Positions 50,172 through 56,938 of a stretch of 64,000 nt of DNA are shown in pieces. Positions within the stretch are counted from its first letter, which is position 1. Every line of letters begins with the position of its first letter. The translations under genes and the position numbers were made by a program. A model generated the notes under the pieces. The model ran no database searches. It was not told the DNA's origin and saw nothing but the letters and a program-made list of their open reading frames with translations. Source of the stretch: Allocatelliglobosispora scoriae (GTDB lineage: Bacteria > Actinomycetota > Actinomycetes > Mycobacteriales > Micromonosporaceae). The stretch spans positions 496,001 through 560,000 of the forward strand of contig NZ_JACHMN010000001.1 in NCBI RefSeq assembly GCF_014204945.1. Reading direction: 5' to 3'.

Positions 50172-50277
50172 GCCACCGCTCCCTTCCTGCTGCTGAATGG
50201 TTTGACAGCTCGCGATCATCAAAGTACCTTCATGGTGAAGCTACTTCAACGTGAAGTCTATTTCTGCGGAGGTACCC
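50172..50277. promoter_or_regulatory. Divergent promoter with two tandem MarR-type operators
   Basis: Two inverted repeats with the same half site lie side by side: CTTCA-TGG-TGAAG at 50228-50240 and ACTTCA-ACG-TGAAGT at 50243-50257. Their centres are 16 bases apart, so two dimers would bind on roughly the same face region. A GTG at 50251 lies inside the second operator, which argues for the later MFS start at 50278. Confidence 0.75.
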
Positions 50278-51891
50278 GTGGGCAAGGAAACTTCCACCCG
50301 CCGCTGGCTCGGCTTGATCGCCATCGCACTCGGTGTGGCATTGATCGTGGTGGACACCACCATCGTGAACGTGATCATCCCGTCGATTATCCAGGGCCTG
50401 GAGATGACCTCGGTCCAGGGCCAGTGGGTCCAGGTGTCCTACGCCATCGTCTTCGCGGCGCTGCTGCTGGTCGTCGGGCGGATCGCCGACGTCGTCGGCG
50501 CCCGCCGGGTCTTCGTCGCGGGCGTCGTGGTGTTCGGCGTGACCAGCATCCTGGCCGGGCTCGCCCCCGGCGGCGGCCTGCTGATCGTGGCACGTTTCCT
50601 GCAGGGCGCCGGGGCGGCGATGATCCTGCCGACGTCCCTGGCGCTGCTCAACGCCACCTTCACCGGCAAGGCCCGCGGCCAGGCGTTCGCGGTCTGGGGC
50701 TCGACCATCGGCGCCGCCGCCGCACTGGGCCCGCTGCTGGGCGGGTGGCTCGCCGAGCACGCGTCCTGGCGGTGGGCTTTCGGCATCAACGTGCCGCTGG
50801 CCGTCCTGATCGTCGTGGGCGTGCTGGCGTTCCTCGCGCCGTCGCCGCGTACCTCCGGGCGCATCGACGTGATCGGCTCGGTGCTGTCCGCGCTGGGCCT
50901 GGGCCTGCTGGCCTTCGGCTTGATCGAGGGCCGCACATACGGCTGGGTCACCACCGTCCACCCCATGGCCGTCGGCGGCCTGCACTGGGACGGCGGCCCG
51001 TCGCCGGTGCTGGTCGCGCTGGTGCTGGCGGTCGCGGCCCTGGGCGGATTCGGGTGGCGGCAGGCGGCGCTGCTGCGCGGCACCGGCTCGGACAAGGTGC
51101 TGATGAACCTGAGCCTGTTCTCGCTGGCGTCGTTCCGCAACGGCAACCTCGCCACCCTGATCATCGGGCTCGGCGAGTTCGGCATCGTCGCGGTGCTGCC
51201 GCTGTGGCTGCAGTTCACGCTCGGCTACAGCGCCGTGCAATCCGGTCTCGCCCTGGTCCCGATCGCTCTGGGCAGCTTCATCGCCAGCGGAGCCAGCTTC
51301 GGCATGGCCGGAAAGGCCTCGCCCCTCGCGCTGGTGCGCCTGGGACTGGTGCTGGAGGCCGTGGGACTGGCCGGACTCGGGCTGATCGCCTCGACCGACA
51401 GCTCCTGGTGGTCGCTGGCGCTGATCCTGTGCGTCTACGGCGTCGGGGTCGGTTTCGCCACGGCACAGGTCACCAACGTGGTGCTCGCCGACATCCCGGA
51501 GCGCGACAACGGGCAGGCCTCCGGCATCCAGAGCGCCTTCCGCCAGCTCGGTTCCGCGCTGGGCATCGCGGTCCTGACCACGGTGTTCTTCAGCACGCTC
51601 ACCTCCCGGCTCGCCGAGGGCCTCCGGGACGACGGAGTAGCCGCGGGCCAGGCCGACCAGTACGCGCACGCCGTCACCGACAGCGCCGGCGCCGCCATCG
51701 CGAGCCTTGCGCAGCAGCCGCAGACCCTTGCGATCGCGGAAGCGGGCCGCAGCGCCATGACCGACGCGGTCTCGCTCGGCGCCTACCTCGCCTCCGGCTT
51801 CATCCTGCTGGGCCTGCTCGGCACCGCGTTGATCCCCACACCCCGGCCGCAGAGCGCGGACGCGGTCCCGCTCCAACCGGCCCATGTCTGA
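50278..51891 (+). CDS. MFS drug/H+ antiporter, DHA2 (14-TM) family
   Basis: About 537 residues with 14 predicted helices. Motifs: LIVVDTTIVNVIIPSI (DHA2 motif D1), GRIADVVGARRVF (motif A), RFLQGAGAAMILPTSL (motif B), GPLLGGWLAEHASWRWAF (motif C). Exports toxic compounds in exchange for protons. The GTG at 50278 is selected because GGAGG lies 5 bases upstream; an earlier GTG at 50251 lacks a ribosome site and falls in the operator. It overlaps or abuts the next gene, so efflux and oxidation are co-expressed. Confidence 0.93.
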   Translation: MGKETSTRRWLGLIAIALGVALIVVDTTIVNVIIPSIIQGLEMTSVQGQWVQVSYAIVFAALLLVVGRIADVVGARRVFVAGVVVFGVTSILAGLAPGGGLLIVARFLQGAGAAMILPTSLALLNATFTGKARGQAFAVWGSTIGAAAALGPLLGGWLAEHASWRWAFGINVPLAVLIVVGVLAFLAPSPRTSGRIDVIGSVLSALGLGLLAFGLIEGRTYGWVTTVHPMAVGGLHWDGGPSPVLVALVLAVAALGGFGWRQAALLRGTGSDKVLMNLSLFSLASFRNGNLATLIIGLGEFGIVAVLPLWLQFTLGYSAVQSGLALVPIALGSFIASGASFGMAGKASPLALVRLGLVLEAVGLAGLGLIASTDSSWWSLALILCVYGVGVGFATAQVTNVVLADIPERDNGQASGIQSAFRQLGSALGIAVLTTVFFSTLTSRLAEGLRDDGVAAGQADQYAHAVTDSAGAAIASLAQQPQTLAIAEAGRSAMTDAVSLGAYLASGFILLGLLGTALIPTPRPQSADAVPLQPAHV

Positions 51892-51928
51892 CAGCGGCAC
51901 CGACATCACACCCACCGAGGACGCGATC

Positions 51929-53125
51929 ATGTCTCGACCCAGCATTCTGATCTCCGGCGCCAGCATCGCCGGACCCGGCCTCGCCTTCTGGTTGCACCGC
52001 TACGGCTGGCAGACGACGATCGTCGAACGCGGCGAGTCCCTGCGCAGTGAGGGTCAGAACGTCGACGTCCGCGGCGCCGGTCGCGAGGTGGCCCGCCGGA
52101 TGGGCATCGAGGACGACATCCGTGACGCCGGCACCGGTGAGAGGGGAACACAGTTCCTCGATGCCGACGGTGCTGTCGTGGCCAGCTTCCCGGCCGGCGC
52201 CGCAGGCGCCGACGGCCCCACCGACGAACTGGAGATCCTGCGCGGCGAGCTCGCCCGCATCCTCGTCGAGCACACCAGCACCGACACCGAGTATCTGTTC
52301 GGGACCCACATCACCGCCGTCGAGGACCTCGGCGACGGTGTGGACGTGACCTTCGCCGGCGGCGAGCAGCGCCGCTTCGACCTGGTCGTGCTCGCTGAGG
52401 GGATGCGGTCGCGCACCCGCGCCCTGATCTTCGGCGATCAGGTCCGCATCCGTCCGCTCGGCCTCTACACGGCGTGGTTCACCGTGCCGCGCATCGACAC
52501 CGACACGGCGTGGGCACGCTGGTTCAACACCACCGGCGGCCGGGCCATCCTCATCCGACCGGACAACCTCGGCACCACCCGCGCCGCGATGTCATTCCTC
52601 TCACCACCGCGCGGATACGAGGACATGGACCGCGACCAGCAACGACGCGTCCTACGCACGGTGTTCCACGGAGTCGGATGGCAAGCTCCCCGGCTACTCG
52701 ACGAGCTTGCCGACACCGACTTCTACTTCGAGGCGATCGGCCAGGTCACAGCGCCGCGCTGGTCCACCGGGCGGATCGCGCTGCTGGGCGATGCGGCCTA
52801 CGCCCCGTCACCGATCACGGGCATGGGCACCAGCCTCGCCCTCGTGGGCGCCTACGTCCTGGCCGGGCAGCTGGCAGCGGGCGGCTCCCATCACGACGCG
52901 TTCGCCTCCTATGAACGGATCATGCGTCCCTACGTCGATCAAGCGCAGAAGCTCCCGCCCGGCGTGCCGCGCATCGCCAACCCCAAGAGCCGGATCGGCC
53001 TCAAGATCTTCCACACCGGACTGCGCTTCGCCGCCGGCCCGATCGGCAGCCGCATCGGCGGGCTCGCCGGCACACTGTTCTCCCCACCCGCTGACAAGAT
53101 CGACCTGCCTCAGTACTCCTCGTGA
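51929..53125 (+). CDS. FAD-dependent monooxygenase (TetX/PHBH-like)
   Basis: 398 residues: FAD-binding ILISGASIAGPGLAFWL (GxGxxG-like, residues 5-21), DG-type segment in VLAEGMRSRTR, and ALLGDAAYAPSPITGMGTSLAL near residue 290. Class A flavin monooxygenases hydroxylate aromatic compounds or inactivate drugs such as tetracyclines. Placed after an MFS exporter under MarR control, a xenobiotic-modifying role is inferred. The ATG at 51929 (GAGGA 7 bases upstream) begins where relatives start; an in-frame ATG at 51884 overlaps the MFS stop. Confidence 0.9.
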   Translation: MSRPSILISGASIAGPGLAFWLHRYGWQTTIVERGESLRSEGQNVDVRGAGREVARRMGIEDDIRDAGTGERGTQFLDADGAVVASFPAGAAGADGPTDELEILRGELARILVEHTSTDTEYLFGTHITAVEDLGDGVDVTFAGGEQRRFDLVVLAEGMRSRTRALIFGDQVRIRPLGLYTAWFTVPRIDTDTAWARWFNTTGGRAILIRPDNLGTTRAAMSFLSPPRGYEDMDRDQQRRVLRTVFHGVGWQAPRLLDELADTDFYFEAIGQVTAPRWSTGRIALLGDAAYAPSPITGMGTSLALVGAYVLAGQLAAGGSHHDAFASYERIMRPYVDQAQKLPPGVPRIANPKSRIGLKIFHTGLRFAAGPIGSRIGGLAGTLFSPPADKIDLPQYSS

Positions 53126-53151
53126 AACCGGCGACCGCATCGCCACGTCCC

Positions 53152-53619
53152 ATGAGGATGACGACCAGACTCCACCTTGTCTCGATATTGACGTGGACAT
53201 CCCTGGCGGCCGTGCTGCCGGCGTGCTCGGCCACCACCCCGTCCGCTCCGGCGCGATCAGCGGCGAGCAGCACCGAGGGCGATGCCGCCGTCTGGACTCT
53301 CGAGCCGGGCCAGAGCCCTCAGCGATCGTCCACGAAGTTCCGTGCCCTCGTCACGCGCCTGGGCTGCAACGGCGGGGTCACCGGGCAGGTCTCGGCACCT
53401 CGGATCCGCACCAGCGAGTCCGAGGTGGTCGTGACCTTCACCGTCGCCCCGAAACAGCTCGGTGCTGCGACGTGCCCGGGCAACGATCAGGTTCCCTACG
53501 AGGTGGTCCTCGGCGAGCCGCTGGGGGGCAGGTCGCTCGTCGACGGCGAGTGCCTGCCCGGCGAGCAGGCGGCGACCACTTCCTTCTGTTACCCGGACGC
53601 CATCCGCTTCACGCCGTAG
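53152..53619 (+). CDS. Putative lipoprotein, function unknown
   Basis: 155 residues. Signal with lipobox-like LPACS (cysteine near 25), Ser/Ala-rich linker, then a small domain with four cysteines (RLGCNGGVTG, AATCPGN, GECLPGE, SFCYPDAI) probably forming two disulfides. GTG at 53122 overlaps the monooxygenase stop and ATGs at 53152 and 53158 follow; 53152 gives the cleaner signal. It may be the last gene of the MarR-controlled operon. Confidence 0.7.
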   Translation: MRMTTRLHLVSILTWTSLAAVLPACSATTPSAPARSAASSTEGDAAVWTLEPGQSPQRSSTKFRALVTRLGCNGGVTGQVSAPRIRTSESEVVVTFTVAPKQLGAATCPGNDQVPYEVVLGEPLGGRSLVDGECLPGEQAATTSFCYPDAIRFTP

Positions 53620-53739
53620 CGCCCGACGGCGCGAGCAGCGGGACAACCCAGCCACAACAGCGCCGCAACCGCTGCCGTGTGCCCTGGGGACCGACCGGCT
53701 CCGCCGGTTGAACATTCCAGGTACGCGAAACGGAGTGGC

Positions 53740-54345
53740 ATGTCCATGAAGCTCAAGCACCTCACCCGCCGGATCGGTCTGCTCGGCGCGGTCGCCGGAG
53801 TGGCGGTCGCGGCGAGTCTCGCCACCGCCGTGCCCGCTTTCGCCGCCTCCTCGCTGCGCGTCGCCACCGTCGAGTGCGACGAGGAGACCGACGAGATCGG
53901 CGACGACAGCCCGTACTTCCTGGTCTTCGCCGCGAGCCCGACCAACCCGAACGCGACCGCCTTCGGCAAGTGGGGCCCCGGCGGCTGGGACAACGAGGTC
54001 GCCACCGGCGACATCTACCACCCCAACGCGACGATCGTCAGCGGCGTGAGCAGCGGCTGGCTCATCATCTCGCTGATGCTGGAGGAGGACGACGGCAACG
54101 ACCTCACCGCGAGCGAGATCACCAGCATCGGCAACAACATGTACAACCAGTACCAGATCTCCTTCTACAAGGCGCAGGCCACGAAGATCTCCGAGCTGCG
54201 CAGCACGATCGTCGGGACGACCGGGATGTACCTGGGCAACGACGACATGGTCGCCTCGTCCGGCAACACCGTGGCAGCCGGTGGCACCCCCGTCCACTAC
54301 GTCGGCGACGGCGGCAACTACTGGGTCACCTACAGCCTGGTGTGA
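53740..54345 (+). CDS. Secreted protein, function unknown
   Basis: 201 residues. Sec signal peptide (MSMKLKHLTRRIGLLGAV, hydrophobic core, ending VPAFAAS, about residue 36). The mature part is acidic and Asn/Gly-rich (VECDEETDEIGDDSPYFLVF, KWGPGGWDNEV, EEDDGNDLTASEI, VHYVGDGGNYWVTYSLV), suggesting a calcium-binding beta domain. ATG at 53740 with CGGAG upstream. No family is recognised. It is isolated between the monooxygenase operon and a strong terminator, with the CATRA-like operon beyond. Confidence 0.75.
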   Translation: MSMKLKHLTRRIGLLGAVAGVAVAASLATAVPAFAASSLRVATVECDEETDEIGDDSPYFLVFAASPTNPNATAFGKWGPGGWDNEVATGDIYHPNATIVSGVSSGWLIISLMLEEDDGNDLTASEITSIGNNMYNQYQISFYKAQATKISELRSTIVGTTGMYLGNDDMVASSGNTVAAGGTPVHYVGDGGNYWVTYSLV

Positions 54346-54351
54346 TCCGCC

Positions 54352-54399
54352 ACGGAAGTCGGGATCAGCCGCGTGACGCCGGTTGATCCCGACTTCCGT
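54352..54399. terminator. Bidirectional 20-bp hairpin terminator
   Basis: ACGGAAGTCGGGATCA at 54352-54367 pairs perfectly with 54384-54399 and the stem can extend four more pairs inward. It is followed by CTCCGTTTT on the + strand. It separates the secreted protein gene from the end of the opposing four-gene operon. Confidence 0.85.
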
Positions 54400-54432
54400 C
54401 TCCGTTTTCCCGGCGTGCGATTCAGGGGCCTG

Positions 54433-55269
54433 TCAGCAGGCTGTCGTCAGGCCGGTCAGCCAGAGCGCCGCCACGGCACCGAGGACGGCGTACGGCAGCA
54501 GGACGGCTGCGACCGCGGGCAGCGACGGCCGACGCTCCGGGTTCGGATCGCACAGGTCGTCGAGGGCGGCGGCCAGCATCGTCCGCTGCCGCACCGCACC
54601 CGAGGCCAGCAACGCCCTCAGCTCGGCGACGATCGACTGTCGCGGGTCGGCGGCGAGGTGCGCGCGGAGGTTGTGCCGCTGCCGTTCGTTATACCGGTGC
54701 CGGACCAAGCGGCTCGCCACCGCCACGACGGCGGCCACCACGAACACGGTCACGGCCGTCGTGGAGATGCGGATGCACGAGGGCTGCGCCAGGACTTCCA
54801 GCGCGAGGACGGTTCCCGCCGTGACGAGCACCGCCACCAGCGCGACGGTCCACGGCTCCACCCGCGGGCGGGCAGTCCGGCGCAGGGTCTCCGCCGCGGC
54901 GGCGGCCGACGCCGGCGTCAGGCCCGCCAGCAGGCCGGTACGCACGCCCGCGCGGCCCCAGCCGTCCCGAAGCCGCTCATCGGCGGCGAGGGCTTCGACG
55001 ACCTCCCAGGTGAACTCGGTGGCGACGATGAGCGCGTACTCCTGGGCGTTGTCGAGCTCGCCCGGTCCCCAGAGCCGCACCGCCGACACGACCCCGGCAG
55101 CCGCCTCGGTCGCGACGAACACCCAGGTGGGGGCGGCGAGCAGCCACAGCACCACCGTGAAGACGATCATGGTGACGGCGAACTGCGCGAGACTCCGGCG
55201 GAAGACGGAGGACTGTTCGAGATCGCGGGCCGTCACGAGGATCTCCTCGACGTCCGGCTGTGCCACCAT
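54433..55269 (-). CDS. Multi-pass membrane protein, last gene of the CATRA-like operon
   Basis: 278 residues with about five membrane segments: two near 27-58 (FAVTMIVFTVVLWLLAAPTWVFVA), then WTVALVAVLVTAGTVLALEVL, AVTVFVVAAVVAVASRLV and a C-terminal LPAVAAVLLPYAVLGAVAALWL. Between them are helical cytoplasmic parts (TEFTWEVVEALAADERLRDGWGRAG; RHRYNERQRHNLRAHLAADPRQSIVAELRALL). The ATG at 55269 lies inside the upstream gene (37-base overlap), so it is tightly coupled. No family is known to me; co-occurrence with the CHAT protease suggests a membrane effector or anchor. Confidence 0.8.
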   Translation of the reverse strand: MVAQPDVEEILVTARDLEQSSVFRRSLAQFAVTMIVFTVVLWLLAAPTWVFVATEAAAGVVSAVRLWGPGELDNAQEYALIVATEFTWEVVEALAADERLRDGWGRAGVRTGLLAGLTPASAAAAAETLRRTARPRVEPWTVALVAVLVTAGTVLALEVLAQPSCIRISTTAVTVFVVAAVVAVASRLVRHRYNERQRHNLRAHLAADPRQSIVAELRALLASGAVRQRTMLAAALDDLCDPNPERRPSLPAVAAVLLPYAVLGAVAALWLTGLTTAC

Positions 55270-56618
55270 ACGAAATCGACGGTGATCGCGGCGAGCACGA
55301 CCATGAGGGTCACCGCTACCGGTGCCGGTCTCCCCCACGACGCGTACGCGGCCACGGTCGTCACGAGCCACCCCGACGCCGCGCACACACCGCACTCGGC
55401 GGCCACCCGCCACACCGACCGGGTGTGCCGCGGTGATGCCGTGGCCAGCGGCAGCAGCAGCGCCATCGCCGTCACCATGGTGATCGCCGGCAGGCGCAGG
55501 GACGGCCGGAAGGGCCAGTCGTAGTGAAGGGTCTGGGCAGCCGACAGCGCCAGCAGGAACGCGCCGATGATCGCCGCCTGGGCGACGATCGCGTGGCTGT
55601 TGCGGGCCACGGCGGCGCTCGCCGTGTGCTCCCGCTGCCGGGCCGCCATGCGGGCGAGCGCTTCGACGCGATCGCGGGCCGCGGACACGAGGGCGGTCCG
55701 GTCGGCGATGAACACCAGATCCGCCTCCCACGTCACCAGGTCCGCGTGGAACGGTCCGCGGCTCGCCGCCGCCGGCGCGTCGACGAAGATCAGCAGGGCG
55801 AGGTTGGCGAGCACCGCAGCCACCCCGGTCCGCGAGTCGGCGAGCATCGCCTGGGTGAGCGCGAGCGCGTCGGCGCGGCGGTGTGCTTCGGCGACGACGC
55901 GGTCGGCATCGGGTTCGTCGAGGTCGCCGAGCAGGATGTCGGCGTGGGCGCCGGTCCAGCCGCCGTCCGGCCCGGCGGCCCGGATCTGCCGCATGCGGTA
56001 GGAGACCTTCGCCGCCTCCCAGAGGTAGCGCGGCACCCTCGGCAGGTCCGTCCTGCCGTCGGGCCACAGCCATCCGTCGGCTTCGGCCTCGTGGTCCCGC
56101 GGCGCGACCACGACGAGGTAGCGCAGTGCGTCGTGAGGGGAGCCGGTCGCCCAGACCCGGATGCCGTCGCCGAGATCGGCGGCGGCGGGGCGCAGCGGGC
56201 CGACCTCGGCGGGCAGCAGGCCGGCGATGGCGACGGCGTCGGGGGGCCCGCCGCCATACAGGGCGTAGAGGACGCGGGCCTCCAGCATGCACGCCTGCGG
56301 GGCCGGGTCGGTGCCGAGATCTCGCCAGCGGCGGTCGAGCACGGACCAGGAGGCATCCGCGACGGCCGGGTCCGGCGCCAGGCAGACCGAGTGCGCGGTG
56401 AGGTCGCCGTCGCGGTACTGGAGCGCTTCGAGGATTCCGCCGCCCGGAGCCGCGTGAAGTCCGACGAACCCGTCCGGCGGGGCCGCGGCCGTCGGAGCCT
56501 GGACCTCGACCATGCCCAGACCGGTGACGGCATCGCCGACGGCACGGCGGTAGGCATCCTGGCCGGCGGCGCTGAAGCAGTGGACGTGCAGCGCCGCCGA
56601 GGTCAGCGGGCCTGCCAT
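55233..56618 (-). CDS. CATRA-like caspase/TPR-associated protein with C-terminal membrane region
   Basis: 461 residues. A soluble part (1 to ~335) opens LTSAALHVHCFSAAGQDAYRRAV and contains GLHAAPGGGILEALQYRDGDLTAHSV and FHADLVTWEADLVFIADRT, each read as separate blocks. Four membrane segments follow (about 345-445: AIVAQAAIIGAFLLALSAAQ, LPAITMVTAMALLLPLATA, CGVCAASGWLVTTVAAYASW, VAVTLMVVLAAITVDFVWW). I match it, from memory and gene order, to the family called CATRA conflict system CASPASE/TPR repeat-associated protein. ATG at 56618 overlaps the preceding stop by 16 bases. Predicted role: membrane-facing part of a protease-triggered immune system. Confidence 0.8.
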   Translation of the reverse strand: MAGPLTSAALHVHCFSAAGQDAYRRAVGDAVTGLGMVEVQAPTAAAPPDGFVGLHAAPGGGILEALQYRDGDLTAHSVCLAPDPAVADASWSVLDRRWRDLGTDPAPQACMLEARVLYALYGGGPPDAVAIAGLLPAEVGPLRPAAADLGDGIRVWATGSPHDALRYLVVVAPRDHEAEADGWLWPDGRTDLPRVPRYLWEAAKVSYRMRQIRAAGPDGGWTGAHADILLGDLDEPDADRVVAEAHRRADALALTQAMLADSRTGVAAVLANLALLIFVDAPAAASRGPFHADLVTWEADLVFIADRTALVSAARDRVEALARMAARQREHTASAAVARNSHAIVAQAAIIGAFLLALSAAQTLHYDWPFRPSLRLPAITMVTAMALLLPLATASPRHTRSVWRVAAECGVCAASGWLVTTVAAYASWGRPAPVAVTLMVVLAAITVDFVWWHSRTSRRSS

Positions 56619-56938
56619 TCCCGCCTCCACTCGATCAGCCGCTCGCCGAGGACCTGGGAGACGGTACGCAGGCGGGGTGAGCAGGGCTCCTTCGGTGCGC
56701 GCGGCGGCTGGGCGGGCGGCCGCGCAGCGCTCGCGTGCTGCCGCTGGGTCTCGCCCACCTCCTCCAGTTCCAGAACAGCCGCCTGGGTACGCGTGACGTC
56801 CCGCTGCTCGACCGCCGCCGCGAGCTCCATCAGCTGCCGCTCGACGAACGCCCATGCCCGCTCGGTCAGCTCCCATGCCGTGAGTTCGCCGAGCACCTCG
56901 AGTGCCTCGTCGATGACCGCGGATACCGGAAGTGTCAT
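56603..56938 (-). CDS. Small helical CATRA-system-associated protein
   Basis: 111 residues, predicted all-helical: SAVIDEALEVLGELTAWELTERAW then VERQLMELAAAVEQRDVTRTQAAVLELEEV (coiled region), a Pro-rich linker (AARPPAQPPRAPKEP) and a basic C-terminal helix (RLRTVSQVLGERLIEWRREW). The start overlaps the CHAT gene stop by ATGA (56935-56938) and the end overlaps the next gene. Small proteins in this position of CATRA operons are named only by association; adaptor or protease substrate are both reasonable guesses. Confidence 0.8.
   Translation of the reverse strand: MTLPVSAVIDEALEVLGELTAWELTERAWAFVERQLMELAAAVEQRDVTRTQAAVLELEEVGETQRQHASAARPPAQPPRAPKEPCSPRLRTVSQVLGERLIEWRREWQAR

Noticed and set aside
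50251-50277. Upstream GTG start for the MFS gene
   Set aside because: It has no ribosome site and lies inside the second operator palindrome; the GTG at 50278 has GGAGG at the right distance.
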